A DNA stretch of 55,128 bases from Sapientia aquatica (lineage in GTDB: Bacteria; Pseudomonadota; Gammaproteobacteria; Burkholderiales; Burkholderiaceae_D): the NCBI RefSeq assembly GCF_004358105.1, contig NZ_SMYL01000016.1, forward strand, positions 1 to 55,128. The letters run 5' to 3'. The notes below the pieces were generated by a model. That model was not told the DNA's origin. It saw nothing but the letters and a program-made list of their open reading frames with translations, and searched no databases. How positions within the stretch are numbered: the first letter of the stretch is position 1; the number at the start of each line of letters is the position of its first letter. Both the position numbers and the translations under genes were made by a program. This document shows, piece after piece, positions 45,065 to 55,003 of the stretch.

Positions 45065-45925
45065 CTACCTCAACGGCAAATAAATATCCGTCTCTAATTC
45101 AAGCTCCGGCGTCTCTGGCAGCAAATTCAAATAATGAAAAAACAGCGGAAAGTCACGTAAGCTTTCGCCGCTGCTAGGCAGCCAATCGCGATACATGGGG
45201 TAGATACTTTCCCCAATTCGATCATGCGAACCCTTATGTCGAACGACCGCGCAACGCCCCGCTGGGATAGTGCCGTTAATCACTCCGTGGACATTGTCAG
45301 GTATCGGCTCATGAACAGAGCCGCAAATATCAAAGCGGAATTTGTCCGGTTCGGTCGTATCAGGATTATCGTGCACGATGCCGAAAGTGCTGCTTTGCTT
45401 GATCGGTGAGAGTCCACTTTGCTTGCGCCATGCGATAAATTGGGCGACCGAATCGTTGACTAAATCGGGTGCTCCGCGATGCTGGAATGAGGCGATCTTG
45501 GTTTCTTCAAACTGGATAATCCTAACGTCCATGCTTGTGTTCCTTTCTCTTTTGGGAAATTGATATTGCTCATTCCACGGCTGCCAAGCTGGCTGCAGGC
45601 GGAATTCTGTGGGGGTTTGTCCGAAGGTATTTTTAAATGCACGTGAAAACGATTCTGGATTTTCAAAACCCGCATCCAACGCAATATCAATAATTTTGTC
45701 GGCCTGATTAAACGCCAAACGGTATGACGCACGTTTGAGCCGCATTAATTGCACATACCCAAAAACGCTTACTCCGGTGTAGCCAGAAAACTGACGCGAG
45801 AAGTGAAATTTAGAAAAATGCGCGACTTGGCTCAAGCTGTCCAACGACAAATCGCCATGCAAATTTTGATCGATGTAATCGAATACCCGATTAAATTTAG
45901 CCGCATACTCTCCCGCTTTTGACAT
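45065..45925 (-). CDS. AraC-family regulator with GyrI-like ligand domain
   Basis: This 286-residue protein has a duplicated AraC helix-turn-helix at its N-terminus (residues about 10-110: LSLDSLSQVAHFSKFHFSRQFSGYTG and IDIALDAGFENPESFSRAFKNTFGQTPTEFR). A GyrI/SbmC-type small-molecule-binding domain (VRIIQFEETKIASFQHRGAP onward) makes up the rest, as in Rob and SoxS-like drug-responsive regulators. GGGAG precedes the ATG. It is divergent from the MdaB-like reductase gene, a plausible target. Confidence 0.92.
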   Translation of the reverse strand: MSKAGEYAAKFNRVFDYIDQNLHGDLSLDSLSQVAHFSKFHFSRQFSGYTGVSVFGYVQLMRLKRASYRLAFNQADKIIDIALDAGFENPESFSRAFKNTFGQTPTEFRLQPAWQPWNEQYQFPKRERNTSMDVRIIQFEETKIASFQHRGAPDLVNDSVAQFIAWRKQSGLSPIKQSSTFGIVHDNPDTTEPDKFRFDICGSVHEPIPDNVHGVINGTIPAGRCAVVRHKGSHDRIGESIYPMYRDWLPSSGESLRDFPLFFHYLNLLPETPELELETDIYLPLR

Positions 45926-46132
45926 CGCTTTTGCTCCCAGTTGAACAGCCCAAACTATAGCCAGTCGAGTTGCACTTGTCTTGACTGAAATTGCGGATAT
46001 TTGTGTGATGTTTGCTATTTAAATTATCGAATTACAAAAAACAAATTGAAATTGGTCGAATACGCTCAACATGCAGAGACTAGTTATTAATTTAATTAGA
46101 TTTATTGTTCATTTATTTACTTGGCAAGCGTT

Positions 46133-46714
46133 ATGCAAAAAATTTTACTCATCAACAGCAAGAAAAAGTTCGCCCATTCAGAAGGTCGCTTAAACGAAAC
46201 TCTGCACAATTTGGCCGTCGAAAACCTAATTGGCTTGGGTTACCAAGTGCGTGAGACGGTTTTAGAGGATGGTTACGACTTGGAAATGGAAGTAGAGAAT
46301 TATCTCTGGGCGGACGTCATTATTTATCAAATGCCGGCGTGGTGGATGGGCGCGCCGTGGACGTTGAAGAAATACTTAGACGAGGTTTTTACCTACGGTC
46401 ATGGGCGCCTTTATGCCAATGACGGACGAAGTCGGTCGGATGCATCAAAAAAATACGGCTCTGGTGGTTTGCTGCAGGGTAAACAATACATGTTGTCATT
46501 AACATGGAACGCGCCTAAAGAAGCGTTCGACGAACCAGATCAATTTTTTGAAGGAAAAGGCATCGATGCGGTGTATTTTCCTTTTCATAAAGCCAATCAA
46601 TTTTTGGGGATGACAAGCCTGCCGACTTTCCTATGTAATGACGTCATTAAGGATCCGAATACTGACGAACATATTGCGCGATACAGTGCCCATTTGCGTG
46701 ATGTCTTTGCTTGA
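46133..46714 (+). CDS. NAD(P)H-dependent quinone reductase, MdaB-like flavodoxin fold
   Basis: This protein of about 193 residues of the flavodoxin-like/KefF family should reduce quinones by two electrons, protecting against redox stress. KILLINSKKKFAHSEGRLNETLHN is the family start and VIIYQMPAWWMGAPWTLKKYLDEVF the FMN/active-site segment. ATG at 46133 matches the family N-terminus; the ribosome site is weak. The divergent AraC/GyrI regulator suggests induction by aromatic or drug-like compounds. Confidence 0.9.
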   Translation: MQKILLINSKKKFAHSEGRLNETLHNLAVENLIGLGYQVRETVLEDGYDLEMEVENYLWADVIIYQMPAWWMGAPWTLKKYLDEVFTYGHGRLYANDGRSRSDASKKYGSGGLLQGKQYMLSLTWNAPKEAFDEPDQFFEGKGIDAVYFPFHKANQFLGMTSLPTFLCNDVIKDPNTDEHIARYSAHLRDVFA

Positions 46715-47053
46715 CGATAGTCACAAAAACAGCGCGGTAGGCTTGGATTAAATTCCAGCCCACCTAAATTAAATGCATGTCTGGTTCGGAAAAATCTTCC
46801 GGCAGTAAGGGGTGCAAACTACTCAATGCTAGCAGTCAGCCTACAGCCTGTTCATCGTTCTAATCTGACTTGTCACTTCGAACTAGATTAACAATACCGC
46901 TGCGGTAATAGAGAATTGATGTGCAATAACGAACGTCAATCATGGCCCGTAAATTATTGGATCTTTAGTTAAACGATTCATTGCCGCTCAAGAGACATAA
47001 AAAAAACAGGCTTGTCACCAAGCCTGTTTTTGCCCTACACCCACAAACTGCAA
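46715..47053. other. Intergenic region between convergent mdaB-like gene and mmsA
   Basis: This 339-base gap contains only the shared terminator at its end (47002-47031); no gene seen. Confidence 0.4.
47002..47031. terminator. Bidirectional terminator before mmsA 3' end
   Basis: ACAGGCTTG (47006-47014) pairs with CAAGCCTGT (47019-47027) around a 4-base loop, with a run of A before and T after. It lies 23 bases from the mmsA stop codon. Confidence 0.88.
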
Positions 47054-48556
47054 TTACTTATTCGTCGGGAAGCTAAACGTTGCGCCTTCACGCACGCCAG
47101 CACTTGGCCAGCGTTGGGTAATGGTTTTGCGCTTGGTGTAGAAGCGCACAGCATCCGGGCCGTAGGCGTGCAGATCACCAAACAAGGAACGCTTCCAGCC
47201 GCCGAATGAGTGGTAGGCCACTGGCACTGGCAAGGCCACGTTGATACCTACCATGCCGACTTGAATATGGTCACTGAAATAACGTGCAGCTTCGCCATCG
47301 CGGGTGAAGATGCAAGTGCCATTGCCGTATTCATGCGCGTTGATTAAATCCATCGCATCTTGCAACGTTGCCACACGCACCACGCCTAAGACCGGGCCAA
47401 AAATTTCTTCTTGATATATACGCATGCCGGGTTTGACGTTATCGAACAAACAGGCGCCCAAGAAATATCCTTGTTCATGACCGGCGACTTTGATACCGCG
47501 ACCATCGACGATTAAATCCGCGCCTTCGGCTACACCGATGGCGACGTATTCAGAAACTTTGTCGAAATGCGGCTTGGTGACTAATGGGCCCATGTCGTTA
47601 GAAACGTCAGTACCTGGACCAACTTTCATCTTGGCGATTTCGGTTTTCAAACCAGCGATCAAGGCATCGGCGGTTGCGTCACCCACGGCAACAACCAAAG
47701 GAATCGCCATGCAACGTTCACCGCACGAACCATATGCTGCGCCCATCAATGCCGATACAGCGTTGCCGATATCAGCGTCAGGCATCACGATGGAATGATT
47801 TTTTGCGCCGCCTAATGCTTGTACGCGTTTGCCGTTAGCGCAGCCGGTGCTGTAAATGTATTCAGCAATCGGGGTTGAGCCAACAAAACTAATAGCCGCA
47901 ACACGTGGGTCGGTCAGCAAGGCGTCAACTGCTTCTTTGTCGCCATTGACCACATTCAACACGCCTTTTGGTAAGCCAGCTTCTAAGGCTAATTGTGCGA
48001 TCAACAAAGTCGATGATGGATCGCGCTCCGATGGTTTCAAAATAAAGCAGTTACCGCACGCCACCGCCATAGGCCACATCCACAGTGGAACCATGGCGGG
48101 GAAGTTAAATGGCGTGATACCAGCAGTGATACCGATTGGTTGGAATTCGCTCCAGCTATCGATCGATGGACCGACGTTTTTACTGTGTTCGCCTTTAAGC
48201 AATTCTGGCGCGTAGCTGGCGTATTCGACGTTTTCAATCCCACGCTGCAATTCACCTTGCGCGTCGTTAAGTACTTTGCCGTGTTCGTCAGTAATTAAGC
48301 GACAGATTTTATCGGCGTTCTGCTCCAACAATACTTTCAAACGGCTCATAACCTGAGCGCGTTTCAACGCCGGTGTATTACGCCACGAAGGGAAAGCGGC
48401 TTGCGCCGAAGTCAATGCGGCTTCCATTGTGGATTGATCGGCCAACATAACTTGTTTGGTGGCTTCGCCGGTTGCAGGGTTATACACCGCTTGCGAGCGT
48501 TTGCCGGTGGTGACAATTTCACCGTGAATGAGGTGACCAACGATAGTGGATGACAT
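47054..48556 (-). CDS. mmsA: CoA-acylating methylmalonate-semialdehyde dehydrogenase
   Basis: This 500-residue aldehyde dehydrogenase converts (methyl)malonate semialdehyde to propionyl- or acetyl-CoA with NAD and CoA. ALDH motifs are visible: FNFPAMVPLWMWPMAVACGN, KPSERDPSST, the catalytic Cys in YGSCGERCMAIPLVVAVG, and the C-terminal FGGWKRSLFGDLHAYGPDAVRFYT. The GERCM context distinguishes MmsA/IolA from ordinary aldehyde dehydrogenases. It lies 24 bases after the aminotransferase gene, so beta-alanine or beta-aminoisobutyrate breakdown is the likely job. Confidence 0.94.
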   Translation of the reverse strand: MSSTIVGHLIHGEIVTTGKRSQAVYNPATGEATKQVMLADQSTMEAALTSAQAAFPSWRNTPALKRAQVMSRLKVLLEQNADKICRLITDEHGKVLNDAQGELQRGIENVEYASYAPELLKGEHSKNVGPSIDSWSEFQPIGITAGITPFNFPAMVPLWMWPMAVACGNCFILKPSERDPSSTLLIAQLALEAGLPKGVLNVVNGDKEAVDALLTDPRVAAISFVGSTPIAEYIYSTGCANGKRVQALGGAKNHSIVMPDADIGNAVSALMGAAYGSCGERCMAIPLVVAVGDATADALIAGLKTEIAKMKVGPGTDVSNDMGPLVTKPHFDKVSEYVAIGVAEGADLIVDGRGIKVAGHEQGYFLGACLFDNVKPGMRIYQEEIFGPVLGVVRVATLQDAMDLINAHEYGNGTCIFTRDGEAARYFSDHIQVGMVGINVALPVPVAYHSFGGWKRSLFGDLHAYGPDAVRFYTKRKTITQRWPSAGVREGATFSFPTNK

Positions 48557-48580
48557 GGTTATTCCTTTTAATTTTTAGAC

Positions 48581-49930
48581 TTAGGCCGTTGCGTTAATCG
48601 ATTCGCCCAGCGCGTTTACGATGCTGTCGATTTCGGATTTCTCGATGGTGAAAGGTGGTGCGAGTTGAATGGTGTCGCCGCCGTAACGCACGTAGAAACC
48701 TTTTTTCAACATCTGCATTGCGATTTCGTATGGACGCTTAGCTGGTTCGCCCGGCACCGCAGCAAAGGTTAAACCGGCGGCCAAACCGCAGTTGCGGATG
48801 TCGGTTAAGTGTTTGCTGCCTTTTAAGGTATGCACAGCGTTTTCAAAATACGGTGCCAATTCATTGACGCGTTCCATCACGTTGTCTTGCTCTAATAATT
48901 TGAGCGTGGCGATACCGACCGCGCAGGTAACTGGGTGCGCGGAATAGGTATACCCGTGTGGGAATTCCAGCATGTAATCTGGGCCACCTTGTTGCATGAA
49001 CAAATCGTAGATTTCTTTTTTCACGACCACGCCGCCTAATGGTTGCGTGCCGTTGGTGATTTGTTTAGCGAAGTTCAAAATATCCGGGGTGACGCCGAAT
49101 TTTTCTGCGGCGGTGTAGGCACCAACGCGACCGAAAGCGGTGATGACTTCATCAAAAATCAACAAGATATTGTGTTGATCGCAGATTTCGCGCAGACGTT
49201 TTAAATAGCCTTTTGGTGGGACGATTACACCTGCCGAACCGGAGAATGGTTCAACAATCACCGCCGCGATATTGGACGCGTCGTGCAGGGCAATGATGTT
49301 TAATAATTCGTTAGCTAATTCCACGCCGTCTTCTGGCAATCCGCGCGAGAAGGCATTTTTTGCCAACATCGTGTGTGGCAAATGATCAGCACCGACAGCT
49401 TGACCAAACACTTTACGGTTAGCGGCAATACCTCCGACAGAAATGCCGCCGAAGTTGACGCCGTGATAGCCTTTTTCGCGACCGATCAGCAATGTTTTGC
49501 TTGCTTGGCCTTTGGCGCGCCAGTAAGCGCGAGCCATTTTTAACGAGGTGTCAGCCGATTCGGAACCGGAGCCGGTGAAGAACACATAATCTAAACCGGC
49601 TGGCGTGATTTCTTTAATGCGGTTGGCCAGTTCAAACGACAAGGGATGACCGAATTGAAACGCTGGTGAATAATCTAACGTTGCCATTTGGCGGCTAACA
49701 GCTTCTGTGATTTCAGTGCGACCATGACCCAAGCCGCAGCACCATAAACCAGATAAGCCATCGAGTATCTTTTTGCCGTGCGCGTCGTAATAGTAATTTC
49801 CTTTGGCGCCGACTATCATGCGTGGGTTGGCTTTGAAGTCGCGGTTACCGGTGTAAGGCATCCAATGCGCGTCCAACCATTCAGCGTCAGTGCGGACCGA
49901 AGCCAAGTGTTGTTGATCTGTTAGGTTCAT
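48581..49930 (-). CDS. Omega-amino acid:pyruvate aminotransferase
   Basis: This class III PLP aminotransferase of about 449 residues is predicted to move the amino group of beta-alanine or similar omega-amino acids to pyruvate. Seen: DAHWMPYTGNRDFKANPRM, the usual start of the family, GLWCCGLGHGR, GVNFGGISVGG, the PLP-binding DEVITAFGRVGAYTAAE, and the Schiff-base Lys in NFAKQITNGTQPLGG. ATG at 49930 with GGAGAG upstream is preferred over a longer start. The product malonate semialdehyde would feed the following mmsA. Confidence 0.93.
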   Translation of the reverse strand: MNLTDQQHLASVRTDAEWLDAHWMPYTGNRDFKANPRMIVGAKGNYYYDAHGKKILDGLSGLWCCGLGHGRTEITEAVSRQMATLDYSPAFQFGHPLSFELANRIKEITPAGLDYVFFTGSGSESADTSLKMARAYWRAKGQASKTLLIGREKGYHGVNFGGISVGGIAANRKVFGQAVGADHLPHTMLAKNAFSRGLPEDGVELANELLNIIALHDASNIAAVIVEPFSGSAGVIVPPKGYLKRLREICDQHNILLIFDEVITAFGRVGAYTAAEKFGVTPDILNFAKQITNGTQPLGGVVVKKEIYDLFMQQGGPDYMLEFPHGYTYSAHPVTCAVGIATLKLLEQDNVMERVNELAPYFENAVHTLKGSKHLTDIRNCGLAAGLTFAAVPGEPAKRPYEIAMQMLKKGFYVRYGGDTIQLAPPFTIEKSEIDSIVNALGESINATA

Positions 49931-50260
49931 GTTGCTCTCCGTGATGAATGGTGATGTGGAGAGGATTTTAGTAAGAAAAATTACGTCCATAAAGTATGAT
50001 TAATGCGCAGTCACATGACATTTTATGAAAGTGATTGCGCCCTGATCGTGTCAATCGCACGTAACAAAATACGGTTAAAAGTAAGAGTTTTTGACATTTG
50101 TTTTATCTGTCAACGGGTCTGAATTCGAGACGTTAGTACAGCACTGCTCAGTCTTGAATAGGGCCGATGGGCATTTCAAAATGAGCTGCCGCACAACATA
50201 AACAGGGCGCCTGCAAAGGTCGCCACTACATAATTAACGCTCGCCTATGTGAAAGAAATC
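49931..50260. other. Divergent control region with an inverted repeat
   Basis: This 330-base spacer lies between the aminotransferase and the DUF1800 gene. TTGACA (50091-50096) and TGTCAA (50108-50113) form a 6-base inverted repeat with an 11-base spacer, possibly a regulator site. No convincing -10 is placed behind either arm. Confidence 0.4.
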
Positions 50261-51886
50261 ATGCCGTTTCCTCAACTTATGAGCCATCCAATATATAAGC
50301 CAACGCAGTTGGCGCTGCTGCTATGCAGCGGGATTTTATTAACTAGTTTAGTCGCCTGCAGCACTGCACCAACCGCAAACAAGCCCGCGCCAGCTGCTCC
50401 GACTAGCACGCAAAACGGCTATTCATCGACCTCTGCTTTGGTGAATCCAAGCGTTATCGCGCAGCCCGAATTGTTAATGCAGCGTTTAAGTTGGGGGATT
50501 AATCCAAGCAGCGCGCAGGTTTTGAAAGCAATCGGCCCCGCGGCGTATGTCCAGCAGCAACTGCAACTGGCTCCAATGACGGGTCCTGGCATGCCGAAAG
50601 CAATCCAAGATCAAATCGCGGCGATGCAAATTAGTCAAAAAGACATGGTCACGATTGCCATGGAATTAGAGCAAATGCGTCAAGCCAATGATGACGCTAA
50701 CGCCAAAGAAGAATCCCGCAAAGCCTACCGGGAGCAACTTAACCGCCTCGATAAAGAATCGCAAAGTCGCGCCATTTTGCGCGCCATCTACTCGCCGCAG
50801 CAATTGCAAGAACAAATGTGCTGGTTCTGGTTTAACCACTTCAATGTATTCCAAGGTAAGGCCAATATCCGAGCCATGTTGGGCGACTATGAAGACAAAG
50901 CCATTCGTCCGCATGCGCTGGGCCACTTCCGCGAATTACTCGACGCCACGTCGCATCACCCAGCGATGTTGCGCTATTTGGATAACGAGCAAAATGCGAT
51001 CAATCACCCCAACGAAAACTATGCGCGCGAGATCATGGAATTGCACAGCATGGGCGTTGATGGCGGCTATACCCAGCGCGATGTGCAAGAATTAGCGCGA
51101 ATTTTGACCGGCGTTGGCTTTAATATGAAGAACGACGGGCCGCCTAAATTAGGTCAATTTCAAGACCAATATGTGCGCCGTGGTTTGTTTGAATTTAATC
51201 CGCGTCGGCACGACTACGGTACCAAGGTATTTTTAGGCCACACCATAAAAGGCCGCGGTTTGGGTGAACTAAACGAAGCCCTAGATATTTTGGCGACGCA
51301 CCCATCGACCGCGCATTTTGTGAGCAAAAAATTGGCGATGTTCTTTGTCAGCGACACGCCATCAACCGCTTTGGTGGACAGCATGGCGCAGACCTATTTG
51401 GCGACGAATGGCGACATTAAAGCGATCTTGTTGACCATGTTTAATTCGGACGAATTTGCCAAATCACTCGGTCATCAATTCAAAGATCCGCAGCATTATG
51501 TGTTCTCATCGTTGCGCTTGGCCTACGACGACAGAGCGATTTTGAATACCGGCCCGGTCATTAATTGGCTCTCGCGCTTAGGCCAACCGCGTTATGGCAA
51601 ATTGACTCCAGACGGTTACTCATTAAGCTCGAGCGCGTGGGATAGCCCCGGCCAAATGACCACACGCTTTGAAATTGCCAAAACCATCGGCAACGGCAGC
51701 GCGGGTTTGTTTAAGTCAGATAGCGGCAACGAAGTAGCCGGATTCCCCAAATTAAGCAATGCCTTGTACTTCGACTATTGGCAAAAAAGTCTCAGCGCCA
51801 ATACCTTAAAAACTTTGGACCAAGCCAACAGCCCGCAAGAGTGGAATACGCTGCTGTTAGCTTCGCCCGAGATGATGAATCGATAA
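50261..51886 (+). CDS. DUF1800-domain secreted lipoprotein
   Basis: This protein of about 541 residues has no known biochemical role. The N-terminus has a lipoprotein-type signal (LALLLCSGILLTSLVACSTAP, LVAC lipobox near residue 33). The DUF1800 domain follows, with LMQRLSWGINPSS, FWFNHFNVF, the conserved NENYAREIMELHSMGVDGGYTQRDVQELARILTG, and SKKLAMFFVSDTP. It is always found paired with DUF1501 proteins, as here (34-base gap). ATG at 50261 is chosen; a GTG four codons earlier or an ATG at 50279 are alternatives. Confidence 0.92.
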   Translation: MPFPQLMSHPIYKPTQLALLLCSGILLTSLVACSTAPTANKPAPAAPTSTQNGYSSTSALVNPSVIAQPELLMQRLSWGINPSSAQVLKAIGPAAYVQQQLQLAPMTGPGMPKAIQDQIAAMQISQKDMVTIAMELEQMRQANDDANAKEESRKAYREQLNRLDKESQSRAILRAIYSPQQLQEQMCWFWFNHFNVFQGKANIRAMLGDYEDKAIRPHALGHFRELLDATSHHPAMLRYLDNEQNAINHPNENYAREIMELHSMGVDGGYTQRDVQELARILTGVGFNMKNDGPPKLGQFQDQYVRRGLFEFNPRRHDYGTKVFLGHTIKGRGLGELNEALDILATHPSTAHFVSKKLAMFFVSDTPSTALVDSMAQTYLATNGDIKAILLTMFNSDEFAKSLGHQFKDPQHYVFSSLRLAYDDRAILNTGPVINWLSRLGQPRYGKLTPDGYSLSSSAWDSPGQMTTRFEIAKTIGNGSAGLFKSDSGNEVAGFPKLSNALYFDYWQKSLSANTLKTLDQANSPQEWNTLLLASPEMMNR

Positions 51887-51920
51887 CCCACCTTATTCTC
51901 TTAGTCAGCAAGGACGAGAT

Positions 51921-53153
51921 ATGAAACGACGTCAATTTTTACAAGCCATGGCAGCGAGTTCTTTGCCGCTCATTAGCGGTCGCTTATTTGCGGCGTCGGA
52001 TGCGACGCTGCAAACGCAACCGCGTTTGTTGTTCGTATTTTTGCGCGGTGGCTACGATGCAGCCAGTTTGTTGGTGCCAACGTCGAGTTCGTTTTACAGC
52101 GAAGTGCGGCCAAACATCGGATTAGCGCGCTCTGGCAACGATGCGAATTCGGTGATCGGTTTATCGACCGATTGGGGTTTGCATCCAGCTTTACGTGATT
52201 CGATTTATCCTCTCTACACCAAAGGGCAAGCCGCTTTTATTCCGTTTGCTGGCACTGACGATTTGAGCCGAAGCCATTTTGAAACGCAAGACAGCATCGA
52301 ACTCGGCCAACCGCTGCAAGGGCACCGTGATTTGGGCAATGGCTTTCTCAATCGCCTAGCAACGGTGTTGAATAAAGACAGCCGCAATATCGCCGCTATG
52401 TCGTTTACCGATCAACTGCCCATCATCATGCAAGGCAGTTTGCAAATTCCAAATACTGCCGTTAAAAACGTCGGCAAACCTGCAGTAGATAGTCGCCAAA
52501 GTCAGCTCATTGCCAGCATGTATCAAGGTAAGCCACTGGCAAAGCAAGTCGATGAAGGCTTTGCCACGCGCGATGAAGTCAACAACCAGATGAACGCGAT
52601 GCAAGCCGAAGACAAATCGCGTGAAATGAACGAAGCCAACCGCAATGCGATTAGCACCAAAGGTTTTGGTTTAGAAGCGCGTCGCATCGGTAAATTAATG
52701 CAAACCAAATATGCGCTCGGTTTTGTCGATGTCGGCGGTTGGGATACGCACGTCAACCAAGGAAACGCCAACGGTCAGCTCGCCACCAAATTCAGTGAAC
52801 TCGGCAAAGGCTTAGCCGCTTTTGCCGATGAAATGGGCGACGCATGGAATAACACCACTGTCGTGGTCGTGAGCGAATTCGGTCGCACTTTCCGTGAAAA
52901 CGGCAACCGCGGCACCGATCACGGTCACGGCTCGGTATATTGGATTTTGGGCGGCGGCATCCACGGCGGCCAAGTCGTGGGTGAGCAAGTCGCGGTGGAA
53001 CAAAAAACCTTGTTCCAAAATCGCGATTTCCCCGTGCTCAATGAATACCGTGCTACGTTGGGCGGTCTGTTTGCGCGGATTTACGGTTTATCGCCAAAGC
53101 AACTCGATTACGTGTTTGCCGGAGTCAAAGGACGCGATCTTGGTTTAGTCTAA
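51921..53153 (+). CDS. DUF1501-domain secreted protein
   Basis: This 410-residue partner of the DUF1800 lipoprotein begins MKRRQFLQAMAASSLPLISG, a twin-arginine-like signal peptide, suggesting export in folded, possibly metal-loaded form. Sulfatase/alkaline-phosphatase-like elements are present: FVFLRGGYDAASLLVP, FGTDDLSRSHFETQDSIELG-type segment (about residue 115), DVGGWDTHVNQ, VVVVSEFGRTFRENGNRGTDHGHGSVYWILGGGI. The Asp/His pattern looks like a metal site. Substrate unknown. Confidence 0.92.
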   Translation: MKRRQFLQAMAASSLPLISGRLFAASDATLQTQPRLLFVFLRGGYDAASLLVPTSSSFYSEVRPNIGLARSGNDANSVIGLSTDWGLHPALRDSIYPLYTKGQAAFIPFAGTDDLSRSHFETQDSIELGQPLQGHRDLGNGFLNRLATVLNKDSRNIAAMSFTDQLPIIMQGSLQIPNTAVKNVGKPAVDSRQSQLIASMYQGKPLAKQVDEGFATRDEVNNQMNAMQAEDKSREMNEANRNAISTKGFGLEARRIGKLMQTKYALGFVDVGGWDTHVNQGNANGQLATKFSELGKGLAAFADEMGDAWNNTTVVVVSEFGRTFRENGNRGTDHGHGSVYWILGGGIHGGQVVGEQVAVEQKTLFQNRDFPVLNEYRATLGGLFARIYGLSPKQLDYVFAGVKGRDLGLV

Positions 53154-53179
53154 GTTGCGTCTAGCTTCGTACTGAACTT

Positions 53180-53217
53180 AATGCCGTGCATTTTTAAGGA
53201 TGCACGGCATTATTTTT
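53180..53217 (+). terminator. Terminator of the DUF1800/DUF1501 operon
   Basis: AATGCCGTGCAT (53180-53191) pairs with ATGCACGGCATT (53200-53211) around an 8-base loop, followed by ATTTTTT. It lies 26 bases after the stop codon. Confidence 0.92.
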
Positions 53218-53489
53218 TGCATAACAATCAGAGTGGTTATTCTCTGTTTTTAAGAAAATTTGTCGCTAAATGACGTAGCAAGGTAATTTCTTGTAGCAAC
53301 AAAAAAGAATAATTGGTATCTTAGTGGTTCTATTTATCTAAAACCAGTTGTCGCGGCATTGGTAGCCAAGTTTTCCTGCAAAACGGTTGTCCCGTGCTGA
53401 TGAACGACTCAATAAAAACGAAACGCGCCCATTTTCTCAAGCACGAAAAATGAGCGGCGTATAACGAGACCACGTCAGAAAGCCATCGC
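53218..53489. other. Upstream region of the AmpG-like gene
   Basis: 272 bases of AT-rich spacer; no promoter could be assigned with confidence and no gene is seen. Confidence 0.35.
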
Positions 53490-54815
53490 ATGGATCAGCA
53501 AGATAGCCAAGAAACAAAACACGACGCCACCGCCCGCCGCCATCCAATGACATGGGTACCCACGCTGTATTTCGCCGAAGGTTTGCCGAATTATCTGGTC
53601 GGCATGATGGCTGGCTTAATGTACAAAAGCATGGGCGTGCCGAACGATCAAATCGCCCGTTGGACCGGTTTGCTCACCTTTGCGTGGGTGTTTAAGCCGC
53701 TTTGGAGCCCGTTGCTGGAAGCCGCTCCGAGCAAAAAATCGATGGTGCTGCTGTTTCAATTAATCGGCGGCGCGGCCTTGTTAATGTTAGCCGCGAGTTT
53801 GCATTTGCCTGGCTATTTTCTAATCAGCATTGCGCTGCTAGGTGTCGTCGCGCTCGCGTCCGCTACGCACGATATTGCCGCTGATGGTTTATATATTTCG
53901 AGCTTAACCGGCCATCAACGAACGATTTATGCCGGCTGGCAGGGCGGCTTTTATAACACCGCCAAATTCGTTGCCGTTGGTCCGCTGGTGATTTTGGCCG
54001 GTTACCTCGAAGTGCAAATGGCACCCGCGCAAGCATGGACGATTATCTTTGGCGTATTGGGCGCGCTCATGATTTTGTTAGCGGCTTACCATTCGTGGTC
54101 ATTGCCAACGGCGCGCAATGCAGTGCGTACCGATAACTCCTTGTCCGGTGCGTTCATGACCTTAAAAGATGTGATCGTTGATTTTTTCAAAAAGCCCGGC
54201 ATTTGGATGATGATTTTATTCATCTTCTTATTCCGCGCTGGTGACGCGCAAGTCTCCACCATCGCGCAATTATTCTTGCGTGACGCGCGCGAAGCGGGCG
54301 GATTGGGATTAACCACCGCAGAAACCGGCGCATTGTACGGCGCAGTCGGAACCATTGCCTTTATCGGTGGAAGCGTGGTTGGTGGCTATTTTGCCGCATG
54401 GTTGGGCTTGCGCCGCGCGATGCTGTTTTTGGTATTAGGAATGAATTTGCCTAACTTAGCGTTTTACTTCCTAAGCGCCGCGATGCCGACCAATTTTGCC
54501 GTGATTGGCGCCGCCATCGTAGTAGAAAATTTCGGCTTCGGTTTCGGCTTCGTGGGCGTAATTTTATTCATGATGCAAGTCGTCTCAGTAGGCAAATACC
54601 GCACCGCCCATTACGCCTTCGGCACCGGTTTTATGGCCTTGGGTTACAGCGTATTCAAAACCATCAGCGGCGACATTCAAGTCAAGATTGGCTATCAACA
54701 TTTCTTCTTGTGGGTATTGGTTTCAGCGATCCCAGTGGTGGTGATGTCGCTTTGGATCGTGCCGAAAGAAACGGGCGAGCAGGAGGTGATTGTTGAGGAT
54801 GAGGTTGTGCAATAA
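53490..54815 (+). CDS. AmpG-family MFS permease
   Basis: This 441-residue inner-membrane transporter has about twelve hydrophobic helices. The start TWVPTLYFAEGLPNYLVGMMAGLMYKSMGVPNDQIARWTGLLTFAWVFKPLWSPLLE is typical of AmpG-like major facilitator proteins, which import anhydromuropeptides (GlcNAc-anhydro-MurNAc peptides) or related compounds. DIAADGLYISSLTG and GFGFGFVGVILFMMQVV follow. It could recycle cell-wall sugars into the GlcNAc route of this window, but many AmpG relatives carry other cargo, so the substrate is open. Confidence 0.87.
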   Translation: MDQQDSQETKHDATARRHPMTWVPTLYFAEGLPNYLVGMMAGLMYKSMGVPNDQIARWTGLLTFAWVFKPLWSPLLEAAPSKKSMVLLFQLIGGAALLMLAASLHLPGYFLISIALLGVVALASATHDIAADGLYISSLTGHQRTIYAGWQGGFYNTAKFVAVGPLVILAGYLEVQMAPAQAWTIIFGVLGALMILLAAYHSWSLPTARNAVRTDNSLSGAFMTLKDVIVDFFKKPGIWMMILFIFLFRAGDAQVSTIAQLFLRDAREAGGLGLTTAETGALYGAVGTIAFIGGSVVGGYFAAWLGLRRAMLFLVLGMNLPNLAFYFLSAAMPTNFAVIGAAIVVENFGFGFGFVGVILFMMQVVSVGKYRTAHYAFGTGFMALGYSVFKTISGDIQVKIGYQHFFLWVLVSAIPVVVMSLWIVPKETGEQEVIVEDEVVQ

Positions 54816-54928
54816 ATTAGAATAGATTGCGATAAATAAACGATCCGGTGCAATTAAGTACCAAATTTTTTTTGGGTAGCGTTCGGCGACATTTATCAGA
54901 GTGAAGAAGTTTTGATGGTTAATTACAT

Positions 54929-54952
54929 ATTTTTTTATATTTATAAAAAAAT
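54929..54952. repeat. AT-only inverted repeat upstream of vgrG
   Basis: An 11-base arm (ATTTTTTTATA, 54929-54939) is repeated in inverse at 54942-54952 with 2 bases between. All 24 bases are A or T, in a stretch of about 60 bases with very few G/C. It could be a weak terminator-like fold or an intrinsically bent, H-NS-like silencer target. Confidence 0.7.
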
Positions 54953-55003
54953 AATCTTATGTTATTTTAACTATTCACGTCTTCGCTATTACAGGAACCT
55001 CCC

